From JAWCLZ01 sp038850275 (lineage in GTDB: Archaea; Halobacteriota; JAWCLZ01): a stretch of 43,365 nt of DNA. A program made the position numbers and the translations under genes. The notes beneath the pieces are model-generated. The model searched no databases. It was given only the letters and a program-made list of their open reading frames with translations, and was not told where the DNA came from. The DNA lies in assembly GCA_038850275.1 (NCBI GenBank), contig JAWCLZ010000011.1:1-43365 (forward strand). Reading direction: 5' to 3'. Below, in pieces: positions 7,757 through 16,117 of this stretch (positions are counted from its first letter, which is position 1; every line of letters begins with the position of its first letter).

Positions 7757-8431
7757 TTACTCTACTTTCTCTTTCCCCACTAACTTTGCTATTTCAAAGC
7801 GCTTGGCTTCATTTGCAAATAAATGAGCCAATCTCAATGGCTCAGGGAGCTTATGTCCTCGCAAGCAGTTTTTTACAATTTCCACTGCACTTTTAAGAGA
7901 AACTTTATTCCCTGGTGCAACTACTATTGGACGGCAGTTTAATTTACTTAGCAGCAGAACTGCTGCTTCTTTACCATCAAGCATTATATAGCTATATTCC
8001 CCTTCTAGCTTGGGCTTGCTTTGAATTTCTCCACAGAGAATGCTCTTGCTAACTCCAATGGTAGATATATCAAGCTCCACTCCCACGTGTGAAGCTAAAC
8101 CAGCTCTTCGAGGATGGTTTACCCCGCAGCCATCTATGATTAAAACATCTGGTTTGATTCTCAACTTGTTATAGGCTTTAATGATCACTGAGCCCTCTCT
8201 AAAATAGAGATAGCTAGGTATATATGGAAATTTTACTTCATCGATAGCTATGGAGTAAGCTTTAACTTCTAGGGTTATGTAGTCAAGTACAGTGATGCAG
8301 GAAATTATTTTGTGGTTAAAATAAGCTTGATCCACGCCGCCTATTAATTTAAGCGCTGGGAATCTATCCCTCAATATAACTCTTGCAGCAGTTTTTCTTT
8401 GAATTTCATCTAGGGCTTTATAATTGATCAT
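7757..8431 (-). CDS. nfi: Endonuclease V
   Basis: Endonuclease V cuts DNA one nucleotide 3' of deaminated bases, chiefly hypoxanthine. The 224-residue protein carries the metal-binding and catalytic residues: Asp34 in GGVDQAY, PYIPSYLYFREG with Glu79, Asp100 in IIDGCGVNHPRRAGLASH with His106, and TIGVSKS with the conserved Lys. DGCG replaces the more common DGHG/DGNG, a mild variation. Its ATG at 8431 overlaps the TGA of sepS (ATGA), so it is the last gene of the coupled carA-carB-sepS-nfi unit. Confidence 0.93.
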   Translation of the reverse strand: MINYKALDEIQRKTAARVILRDRFPALKLIGGVDQAYFNHKIISCITVLDYITLEVKAYSIAIDEVKFPYIPSYLYFREGSVIIKAYNKLRIKPDVLIIDGCGVNHPRRAGLASHVGVELDISTIGVSKSILCGEIQSKPKLEGEYSYIMLDGKEAAVLLLSKLNCRPIVVAPGNKVSLKSAVEIVKNCLRGHKLPEPLRLAHLFANEAKRFEIAKLVGKEKVE

Positions 8432-9975
8432 AGTACATTCATTACAATTGAGGTGAAAACTGGGCCGCGGATATCAATTTTTTTCTTCCTATCCATGATG
8501 AATTTCCTAACTGAGTCTGAGATCTTCACATTTATATCTCCAGCTGAGCGAACTATTTTCACTTTCACCTCAGCCTCTTTTTTACCCAGCAATACTGCTC
8601 TTTCGAACTCACTTGCTGCTAGATTCGCAATTGCCTCCATATAACTTATTCCAGTGGATAGCTTGTGAGCTTTAACATCTCCTATGATGTTTCCATCCTC
8701 CACATAAATAACATTAAAAGCAGCTGGGCCTAGGAGTTTTCTTCCCTCTTCTTTCTCTCTAATTTTCACCTCAATTTTTTTATCGTATAGCTTTCCCTCA
8801 TAGGCTAGAAATTCACAGGGTGCAATTGCACTGCCATATTTCCTAGCGGTTTCTAATATTGCTTTAGCTATGGCTTTGCCCTCTATGGATTCTGGCTTTC
8901 GATCTATTTCAATTAATTCAACCATTTGCTCATCACTATACTCAAGCTTGGAATATAGCTCTGGGTAGTGCACTTCTCTAATATCATTTATTCCCTCACC
9001 TATCATGATAATCCTCCCAAGCCCTGGTCCAGAGTTGAAGACTGGGTATTTAATTCCATAGTTGGCAAGAGCAACAGGGGAATACATTCCAATCTCGCTA
9101 ACCTCAACCCAACCCAGCTCCTCGTGCTTTATATATACCTCATAATTGGTTCCAGGTGCGTAGTAAGCAGGTGCATTTGGCTTGGGTTGGAATTTAACTT
9201 CTTTAAACCCAATTCTTTCGAAGAATTCCTCGGTGATATACTTTCCATCTTCAATTGTTAATTCACTGTTCATCACCACCATGCTTAAGTTATAATGTGC
9301 CTTTAGATGTGTTGCATCTTCCCGTTGTTCTCTACGATATCGCCAGCCAAAGGTGAAGAGCATCACTGGTAGCTCTCTCTTCCCTTGAATTTCCCTTAAA
9401 GTAGGAAACCAAGCTGTGGTTAAATGCGAGACTAATGCTAGATTGGTTGGCTTCGGCTCTATATATTTGAGTTCTTGAAACACTTCATTTATCAAGTAAA
9501 GAGCATCCTCGGTTTTTATTTTCAAGCGAGTTACGAGTGCTTCTGTGAAATCCTCCCCAGCTGCTATTTTCTCGCGCTTGTAGTCTCTAAGGATCCGTTG
9601 GAGCTCTTCATATTTATCAAAATCTGGAAGTCTTTTTTTAATGAGTTGTTTTTTCTCATCAGATAATCCAATATCTGGCCTAGGTATTGAGGCGAGGTAG
9701 TAAAGACGATCTAATATCGCTGGTGCTTCTGGACCATATTGTAGTCTGATGTGATTGTCTTCCCATATTGGCTTGAGCACTACTTCATCAAAGCCCATTT
9801 CAAGAAGCTGTTCTCTGATTTTATCTGAGTATAAAGTTAGGAGGTGCTTTTTCCCCCTCCTCATAGGCAGTTTAAAGGAAGTGCGTCCCCCGCTTACTAG
9901 TTTAGCTGTTTCAAGCCAAGTTTTTTCAAAATTCTGCCTAGCATCTTCTCTGATTTTCTTCACATCGAATTCCAT
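8428..9975 (-). CDS. sepS: O-phosphoseryl-tRNA(Cys) synthetase (SepRS)
   Basis: SepRS charges tRNA(Cys) with O-phosphoserine, which SepCysS then converts to Cys-tRNA; the route is typical of methanogens, Archaeoglobus and ANME relatives. The class II fold relates to PheS, but the sequence is SepRS-like: an N-terminal EFDVKKIREDARQNFEKTW segment, YGPEAPAILDRLYYLASIPRPDIGLSDEK, motif 2 with RYRREQREDATHLKAHY, EVYIKHEELGWVEVSEIGMYSPVALANYGI, and motif 3 GPGLGRIIMI. Length, about 515 residues, fits. I prefer the ATG at 9975 (MEFDVKK), where the family normally begins, over the ATG at 9996 that overlaps the carB stop (TAATG); the latter would add seven residues. It lies between carB and nfi in a tightly packed unit. 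No SepCysS is visible in this window. Confidence 0.92.
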   Translation of the reverse strand: MEFDVKKIREDARQNFEKTWLETAKLVSGGRTSFKLPMRRGKKHLLTLYSDKIREQLLEMGFDEVVLKPIWEDNHIRLQYGPEAPAILDRLYYLASIPRPDIGLSDEKKQLIKKRLPDFDKYEELQRILRDYKREKIAAGEDFTEALVTRLKIKTEDALYLINEVFQELKYIEPKPTNLALVSHLTTAWFPTLREIQGKRELPVMLFTFGWRYRREQREDATHLKAHYNLSMVVMNSELTIEDGKYITEEFFERIGFKEVKFQPKPNAPAYYAPGTNYEVYIKHEELGWVEVSEIGMYSPVALANYGIKYPVFNSGPGLGRIIMIGEGINDIREVHYPELYSKLEYSDEQMVELIEIDRKPESIEGKAIAKAILETARKYGSAIAPCEFLAYEGKLYDKKIEVKIREKEEGRKLLGPAAFNVIYVEDGNIIGDVKAHKLSTGISYMEAIANLAASEFERAVLLGKKEAEVKVKIVRSAGDINVKISDSVRKFIMDRKKKIDIRGPVFTSIVMNVL

Positions 9976-9995
9976 TAAAATCAACCTATTTTTCA

Positions 9996-12900
9996 TTATA
10001 TCAATACACTTTCCTTGGGCGTTTTTCTCTCGATTCCAAGGTAGCCTTGTATTGAGTTTATGGATATTTTGCCTTTCTTTATTGCTTCAATTGCATCTGC
10101 ACTTGCGCGGGCTGCTTGAATAGTTGTAATATAGGGAATTCCCAGGTCCACTGCGCTTCGCCTAATCTCATAGCCATCTTTTCTAGTTTGACTAAGCTTG
10201 GAAGTTGGGGTGTTGATTATCAATGCAATTTCTCCTCTTCGCATTAGATCAATTATATTTGGCGAGCCTTCTGATATTTTTTTAATGCTCTCAACCTTTA
10301 ATCCGTGTTTCTGTAGAAATGAAGCTGTGCCGCTTGTTGCCACAAGCTCATATCCACCCTCTAAAAACTTGCGAGCTATCTTCACCATTGCGAGTTTATC
10401 TTCATCTCGAATGGAGATGAATATCTTGCCTTTCAATGGAAGTGGATTGCCAGCTGCTAGTTCAGCTTTGAAGAAGCTCAATCCAAAATTTCTATCTATT
10501 CCCATTACCTCGCCTGTGCTCTTCATCTCAGGGCCTAATATGGGGTCTGCCCCTGGGAGTTTATCGAATGGTAGAACTACTTCTTTTATTGAGATATACC
10601 TAGGCTTGGGCTCCTCGATATAGCCAAGTTCTCTTAGCGTGTGGCCTATCATTACCTTTGCTGCTATCTTTGCAAGTGGGATTCCAGTTGCTTTAGAAAC
10701 ATAGGGAATGGTTCTACTCGCTCTTGGATTAGCTTCCAGCACGTAGACCTTTCCACCTCTTACTGCCATTTGTATGTTAACCAAGCCAACTACTTTTAAT
10801 CCCAGTGCAATTCTCCTAGTGTAATCCCTTATGGTGTCTAGAATATCCTTGCTCAGGGATTGAGCTGGTATTACAGTTGCAGAATCACCCGAGTGCACGC
10901 CTGCTTCTTCTATATGCTCCATTATAGCTCCAATTAAAACATCTTTTCCATCGCAAACCGCGTCAACATCTACTTCAATGGCATTATCAAGGAAGTCGTC
11001 AATGAGCACAGGGTGCTCCCGCGATACCTTAACTGCTTCCTTCATATACTGCTCAAGTTCCACTTCATCATTGACTATCTCCATCGCTCTTCCGCCTAAG
11101 ACATAGCTTGGTCTCACTAATACAGGGTAGCCAATTTTCCTCGCGATTTCCTTTGCTTCTTCAAAGGACATTGCACAGCCGCTATTGGGCTGGGGAATCT
11201 TGAGTTTCTTGCAGATCTTTGAAAATAGTTCTCTATCTTCCGCTACCTCGATCATCTCAGGTGGTGTTCCTAGGATTTTAGTGGGGAGGTCTTTTCTACG
11301 TTTGAGTTCTCTTTGAAGCGGAATGGCTAAATTTATAGAAGTCTGCCCTCCAAATTGCACCATTACTCCATAGGGCTTTTCTTTCTCTATTACATTCATC
11401 ACATCTTCCAAAGTAATTGGCTCGAAGAAGAGCTTATCAGAGGTATCGTAATCTGTGGAAACTGTTTCAGGATTGTTATTTATAATCTGAGCCTCAATTC
11501 CCTCTTCGCGAAGTGCAAGTACAGCGTGCACAGTGCAGTAGTCAAATTCTATTCCTTGGCCAATGCGAATTGGCCCTGAGCCTATTATCAATACTTTTTT
11601 GCGATTCGATGGATTTGCCTCGCATTGATCCTCATAGGTGGAGTAATAATAAGGGGTTTTGGCTTCGAATTCAGCCGCACAAGTGTCAACCATTTTATAT
11701 GTTGGATTTATCCCATGTCTTCGCCTATAGTTATTAACTTCAACTCTGGATTTCTTCACCAATGCTGCTATTCGCTCATCAGTAAACCCCATGCGCTTGG
11801 CTTTCTTGACATTCTCAGGGGTTAAGCCTTCCCGCTGGAGTTTTTCCTCCATTTCAATTATCAATTTAATTTTCTTAATGAAAAATGGATCCCAGTTTGT
11901 TAAGCGCGCTATTTCATCTATTGAGAATCCAGATTTTAATGCTTGATATATCGCGAATAGCCTATCGTCGGTTGGATTCTCAAGTAAATCAATTATTTGC
12001 TCCCGCGTCCAATTTCCATAGCCTAGGTCTTTGTCTATATCTAGGGAGCGTATGGCTTTTTGCAGGGCTTCTTCAAAGGTTCGCCCAATTGCCATTACTT
12101 CGCCTGTGCTTTTCATCGAAGTACCAAGTCTTTTATCAGCTGTGGGGAATTTATCAAATGGCCAGCGGGGTATCTTCACTACTACATAGTCAATGGTTGG
12201 CTCAAAACTCGCTGGAGTGCTCTTGGTTACATCGTTTTTAATTTCATCTAAATATAATCCAACTGCTATCTTCGCAGCTACCCTTGCAATGGGGTAACCT
12301 GTTGCCTTGGATGCAAGTGCTGAGGAACGCGAGACTCTTGGGTTTACCTCGATTACTCTATATTCGTGGTCTTTCAATGCAAATTGAATATTGCACCCTC
12401 CCTCTATACCTAGTGCTCGAATTATTTTAATTGCAGCGCTTCTAAGCATTTGATGATCCTCATCGGACAGAGTTTGAGAAGGAGTTACCACTATTGATTC
12501 CCCTGTATGTATGCCCATTGGATCTATATTTTCCATGTTGCAGATTGTTATGCAGGTATTACGAGCATCTCTCATAACTTCATATTCAAATTCCTTCCAG
12601 CCAAGCACGCATTCCTCAACTAGTACTTGATGAATGCGAGACCGCTTTAAACCTGAGTCCACGATAGTCTTAAGCTCTTCAATGGTTCTAGCGATCCCAC
12701 TTCCAGTACCACCAAGTGTATAAGCTGGTCTCACGATCACAGGCAATCCAAGTTCCTCTGCAGCTTGCAATGCATCTTCAACTTTGTTAACAGCCTTGCT
12801 CTTAGGTACCTTTTCCCCTATCTTTTGCATAGCTATTCGAAATCTATCTCTATCTTCAGAGTCATAGATTGCCTGCAGAGGTGTACCTAGGACTTTTACA

Positions 12901-13235
12901 CCATATTTATCTAAAACTCCCATCTCAGCTAACTCACTTGTTATATTCAAAGCAGTTTGCCCACCTAGGCCTGCGATTATGCCATCTGGCCTCTCTTTTT
13001 CAATGATCTCAGCCACTATCTCAGGTACAATTGGCTCTATGTATATTGCATCCGCCATATCTGGATCTGTCATTATGGTCGCTGGGTTGGAGTTCACTAG
13101 TACAACGCTCACTCCTTCTTCGCGGAGTGCCTTACAGGCTTGAGTTCCTGAGAAGTCAAACTCAGCTGCTTGACCAATTATAATTGGCCCAGAGCCTATT
13201 ACCAATACTTTTTTGATATCACTCCGCCTAGGCAG
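9996..13235 (-). CDS. carB: Carbamoyl-phosphate synthase large subunit, probably started at CTG
   Basis: CarB makes carbamoyl phosphate from bicarbonate, ATP and the ammonia delivered by CarA, feeding pyrimidine and arginine synthesis. Two homologous ATP-grasp halves are present (VIGSGPIIIGQAAEFDFSG at the start and VLIIGSGPIRIGQGIEFDYCT near residue 560), then a C-terminal MGS-like allosteric domain (ELVATSGTASFLQKHG). The first standard start in frame is TTG 13205, which would remove the family's N-terminal PxRxDIKKVL segment. That segment is encoded upstream as PRRSDIKKVL, preceded by CTG at 13233-13235 with the Shine-Dalgarno GAGGTGAG five bases before it, and then by an in-frame TGA. No ATG, GTG or TTG lies between that TGA and the CTG. 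The start is therefore probably CTG. carA ends 18 bases upstream. Confidence 0.93.
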   Translation of the reverse strand: MPRRSDIKKVLVIGSGPIIIGQAAEFDFSGTQACKALREEGVSVVLVNSNPATIMTDPDMADAIYIEPIVPEIVAEIIEKERPDGIIAGLGGQTALNITSELAEMGVLDKYGVKVLGTPLQAIYDSEDRDRFRIAMQKIGEKVPKSKAVNKVEDALQAAEELGLPVIVRPAYTLGGTGSGIARTIEELKTIVDSGLKRSRIHQVLVEECVLGWKEFEYEVMRDARNTCITICNMENIDPMGIHTGESIVVTPSQTLSDEDHQMLRSAAIKIIRALGIEGGCNIQFALKDHEYRVIEVNPRVSRSSALASKATGYPIARVAAKIAVGLYLDEIKNDVTKSTPASFEPTIDYVVVKIPRWPFDKFPTADKRLGTSMKSTGEVMAIGRTFEEALQKAIRSLDIDKDLGYGNWTREQIIDLLENPTDDRLFAIYQALKSGFSIDEIARLTNWDPFFIKKIKLIIEMEEKLQREGLTPENVKKAKRMGFTDERIAALVKKSRVEVNNYRRRHGINPTYKMVDTCAAEFEAKTPYYYSTYEDQCEANPSNRKKVLIIGSGPIRIGQGIEFDYCTVHAVLALREEGIEAQIINNNPETVSTDYDTSDKLFFEPITLEDVMNVIEKEKPYGVMVQFGGQTSINLAIPLQRELKRRKDLPTKILGTPPEMIEVAEDRELFSKICKKLKIPQPNSGCAMSFEEAKEIARKIGYPVLVRPSYVLGGRAMEIVNDEVELEQYMKEAVKVSREHPVLIDDFLDNAIEVDVDAVCDGKDVLIGAIMEHIEEAGVHSGDSATVIPAQSLSKDILDTIRDYTRRIALGLKVVGLVNIQMAVRGGKVYVLEANPRASRTIPYVSKATGIPLAKIAAKVMIGHTLRELGYIEEPKPRYISIKEVVLPFDKLPGADPILGPEMKSTGEVMGIDRNFGLSFFKAELAAGNPLPLKGKIFISIRDEDKLAMVKIARKFLEGGYELVATSGTASFLQKHGLKVESIKKISEGSPNIIDLMRRGEIALIINTPTSKLSQTRKDGYEIRRSAVDLGIPYITTIQAARASADAIEAIKKGKISINSIQGYLGIERKTPKESVLI

Positions 13236-13240
13236 TTTTT

Positions 13241-13248
13241 CTCACCTC
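13241..13248 (-). promoter_or_regulatory. Strong Shine-Dalgarno deciding the carB start
   Basis: On the minus strand GAGGTGAG lies five bases before CTG 13235. It is too far (about 36 bases) from the in-frame TTG 13205 to serve that codon, so it supports non-canonical CTG initiation of carB. Confidence 0.6.
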
Positions 13249-13253
13249 TCGTT

Positions 13254-14345
13254 TCACCTTTTTCCTTCCACTATTTCAACGATTTTATCAAAGAACCAAG
13301 AAGTATCCCTAGGTCCTGGCGAAGCCTCTGGGTGGTACTGCACGCTTTCTATGGCAAGTTCTTCACAGCGCATTCCCTCAACTGTGCCATCATTTGCATT
13401 GATCTGGGTAACCTCAAGCCCAGTGCCAGTGAGTGTCTCTGGATTAACTGCATAGCCATGGTTTTGTGAGGTAATGTATACTATGCCGCTTTCAAAGTCC
13501 TTCACAGGTTGATTTGCACCTCGATGGCCGAATTTAAGTTTATAGGTAGCTGCACCTAGTGCTAGTGCTATTATTTGATGCCCCAAGCAAATACCAAATA
13601 TGGGAAGCTTGCCCACGAATTGCTTTACCACTTTTATAACGTTCTTCACATTCACTGGATCCCCAGGGCCGTTGGATATCAAAATTGCATCTGGCTCAAA
13701 TTCTTTGATTTCCTCATAGCTAGCATTTGCTGGCACAACCACCAAGTCAAGGTTGCGCATAGCGAGATTTTTCAATATATTCCTTTTAACCCCGCAGTCT
13801 ATCACCACAAAACGCTTGCCCTCCCCAGGTATGTGATAAGCTTTCTTGCAGGTTACCTCGCTAACTAAGTCATAGGTTGGGAAAATGGTTTTAAGGTTTC
13901 TAGCCAGCTCTATAGCTCTTTCCTCGTCTTTTTTATTCAGCTTTTCATCAACAATTAATGCAGCTAGCATGGTTCCAAATTTCCTAGTTTTAATTGTAAG
14001 CATCCTAGTGTCAACCTCGCACATTCCAGGTATCCCTTCGCTCTTGAGATATTCATCTATTGAGAGCTTAGAGAGATAATGCGAGGGGTGATCGCAAACT
14101 TCGCGTACCACAAAGCCCTCTGCCTTTATGGAATCACTCTGGAGGTTTGTCTTACTCACTCCATAGTTCCCAATTAAGGGATAGGTGAGCATGAGAATCT
14201 GGCCATTGTAACTTGGATCCGTTAAAGCTTCTTCATAGCCAGTTATGGAAGTTGCAAAAACAAGTTCCCCTAGAGCAATACCTCGCGCTCCAAAGCCCTT
14301 GCCAAGCACAACTGTACCATCTTCCAATGCGAGTATTGCCTTCAT
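13254..14345 (-). CDS. carA: Carbamoyl-phosphate synthase small (glutaminase) subunit
   Basis: CarA hydrolyses glutamine and passes ammonia to CarB. The 363-residue protein has the N-terminal CarA domain (LEDGTVVLGKGFGA, LVFATSITGYEEALTDPSYNGQIL) and the C-terminal glutamine amidotransferase domain with GICLGHQIIALALGA (Cys nucleophile near residue 250) and the HPEASPGPRD His/Glu pair near residue 340. The ATG at 14345 is preceded by AT-rich sequence without a strong Shine-Dalgarno, consistent with the first gene of a short-leader transcript. It heads the carA-carB-sepS-nfi unit. Confidence 0.96.
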   Translation of the reverse strand: MKAILALEDGTVVLGKGFGARGIALGELVFATSITGYEEALTDPSYNGQILMLTYPLIGNYGVSKTNLQSDSIKAEGFVVREVCDHPSHYLSKLSIDEYLKSEGIPGMCEVDTRMLTIKTRKFGTMLAALIVDEKLNKKDEERAIELARNLKTIFPTYDLVSEVTCKKAYHIPGEGKRFVVIDCGVKRNILKNLAMRNLDLVVVPANASYEEIKEFEPDAILISNGPGDPVNVKNVIKVVKQFVGKLPIFGICLGHQIIALALGAATYKLKFGHRGANQPVKDFESGIVYITSQNHGYAVNPETLTGTGLEVTQINANDGTVEGMRCEELAIESVQYHPEASPGPRDTSWFFDKIVEIVEGKR

Positions 14346-14400
14346 TTGATTCTTGAGAATAATATAGAAACTAGGGTAAATATTTTACGATCCTATGATG

Positions 14401-15228
14401 CTATCTCGCCAAGTCCTCGAACTCCTTCATTATAGCTTGAAAGTTCCCAGTTGCATTCACCACTGCATAATTAAATTCAAAGTTAACTTTATATTCAGTG
14501 AAATTTCGAAGTTGAGCGCTAAGTTCTCTCGAATGCAGCATAGATTTAAATTCATTTAATTCACTTTCATTCACACTATTATTTAAATGAAGCACTGCTT
14601 CAAATCGATAGCTATTCCCTCCAGCATAGCTCGTGCCTATGTAATAAGCATCATAGACATAAGCAGCTTGGGTTCTAATAACCGCGAAGTTTGCATTCAA
14701 TCTAGATCGCTCCATCAATGGGAGGAAGGTTTGATAGGCTGAGTTGTTGATGTTATTCAGCATTAAATCAATGGTTTCCTCCACTCTTTCCCTGCGTCCA
14801 AAGACCACTGGCGAGGTCTCAATTACCACTGCTAGGCCCTGGGGAGTGATCTTCACTTCTAAATCCTTATAGCTATAAGTTGAGGTATAATTGAGCCTAA
14901 CTACTCTTTGATTTACCTTGTGAAGCTCAACCCAGCTTTGATCTAGGTAATCAGCGATCAATGCCTTGGTTACGATTGCGTGATATTGCTCATAGCGAGG
15001 GAGTGCTCCTATGATATTGATCAATCTCTCTAGCTCAGTGTCTTCGATGTTTTCCACGCTAGCAAATTGAACTAGAAATGGTGAATTGGGCACGAGTTTC
15101 AAGCCATCTCTCAAGCTATTGAAATCTCTTTTGATGCGTACTTCTTCGCTAGTGGTGAAGAAAGCAGTAAGCATTGAAAATATCATTATTATGATTAAAA
15201 TCAAAGCTCCCATTTGCTTTGCCTTCAT
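14401..15228 (-). CDS. Membrane-anchored protein of unknown function
   Basis: The 275-residue protein starts MKAKQMGALILIIIMIFSML, one N-terminal hydrophobic segment (residues about 7-25) that is a signal anchor or uncleaved signal peptide. The rest is soluble, mixed alpha/beta, with N-glycosylation sequons such as NYTS, NNSA, NNSV and NFTE, suggesting it faces the outside. I recognise no enzyme motif or cysteine pair. It is 61 bases downstream of the GNAT gene on the same strand and 55 bases before carA. It may belong to the preceding radical SAM/GNAT unit or be independent. Confidence 0.6.
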   Translation of the reverse strand: MKAKQMGALILIIIMIFSMLTAFFTTSEEVRIKRDFNSLRDGLKLVPNSPFLVQFASVENIEDTELERLINIIGALPRYEQYHAIVTKALIADYLDQSWVELHKVNQRVVRLNYTSTYSYKDLEVKITPQGLAVVIETSPVVFGRRERVEETIDLMLNNINNSAYQTFLPLMERSRLNANFAVIRTQAAYVYDAYYIGTSYAGGNSYRFEAVLHLNNSVNESELNEFKSMLHSRELSAQLRNFTEYKVNFEFNYAVVNATGNFQAIMKEFEDLAR

Positions 15229-15289
15229 ATCGAAAGAATTGAAGCTGCTTTAAGATTTAAATTTATCCCACTAAGGTATTTTTAACTCA

Positions 15290-16102
15290 CTAGGGTATGA
15301 GTTGTTTTTTGATCTCCTCCATATCAATTTTCTCTGCTTTTTCAGCTATCTTTTGATTCAAGCGCTCAATGCAATTCCAGAGTTCTTTGAACTCAGGAGC
15401 TAAAACCCATTCCTCTGGTTTAGTAGTATATTCTTCACCTTTACCTGTGAAGGTATACATATAGATCACGCAGCCTCGATATTCTTGATCACCCCCTTTC
15501 CAGCGGGTATATCTACCTGGGAATATTCCAGCTATCTTCCACCCTCCTCGAGTTATCAACATCTTCTGAGTTATATCGTGCCAAGTTTCCAAGAAAGTTG
15601 TATAATACTCAGCTCCTGACTCCCCAATTTTATCATAGATTCCTATGCCAATTAACCTGCTCACGCCTTTTCCTCTCCAATTTGGATGGGTGGCTAGCAT
15701 GGAGAATTCTATTTCTAAGTTAAGGTCGAATTTAGTGAGCATCGCTGAGGTAACGAAATCTCCACTTGAAACTTCTTCTAGAACAATCACGAGGTGCTGC
15801 TTCTTAATGCGATCCTCTTCCCAGTTGTCCACTAGTGCGGCTCGCTTTTCAATTTCCTCAGGATAAAGTAAGAAGCCATAGTCTGATCCATAGACCTCGG
15901 GATAGCTTGATCTCCAGAACTCCGCGGTTTTCTCTAGGTCTGACCTTCCAATTGTACGCACTCTAAATTTCCCCTTCAAGAGGGAGGGTACATCGAATCT
16001 AGGCCAGATAACCTTTTTATCCTTGATCTCGCGAGATTTACAGGTTTTCCCCATCTCTCTAAATGGTTTATATTTAGACATATCCAGTTTTTTGAATTCC
16101 AT
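15290..16102 (-). CDS. GNAT-fold N-acetyltransferase paired with a radical SAM protein
   Basis: The 270-residue protein has a GNAT core: an N-terminal beta strand FRVRTIGRSDLEKTAEFWR, then ATHPNWRGKGVSRLIGIGIYDKI, whose RGKGVSR matches the acetyl-CoA pyrophosphate loop, and a C-terminal W-rich extension longer than a minimal GNAT. About 60 residues precede the core. Substrate is unknown. It starts 15 bases after the B12-binding radical SAM gene, so the two are very likely co-transcribed and may act in one modification pathway. Confidence 0.7.
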   Translation of the reverse strand: MEFKKLDMSKYKPFREMGKTCKSREIKDKKVIWPRFDVPSLLKGKFRVRTIGRSDLEKTAEFWRSSYPEVYGSDYGFLLYPEEIEKRAALVDNWEEDRIKKQHLVIVLEEVSSGDFVTSAMLTKFDLNLEIEFSMLATHPNWRGKGVSRLIGIGIYDKIGESGAEYYTTFLETWHDITQKMLITRGGWKIAGIFPGRYTRWKGGDQEYRGCVIYMYTFTGKGEEYTTKPEEWVLAPEFKELWNCIERLNQKIAEKAEKIDMEEIKKQLIP

Positions 16103-16117
16103 ATTTTTTATTTTATT

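Noticed and set aside
8428..9996. Annotation as phenylalanyl-tRNA synthetase alpha subunit
   Set aside because: Class II motifs are shared, but the N-terminus, the RPDIGL region, motif 2 (RYRREQREDATHL) and the following segments resemble SepRS, and no pheT-like gene is adjacent.
11355..12251. Several plus-strand ORFs of 60-120 codons inside carB
   Set aside because: They run antisense to a strongly conserved enzyme gene, have no ribosome binding sites and show no protein-family features.
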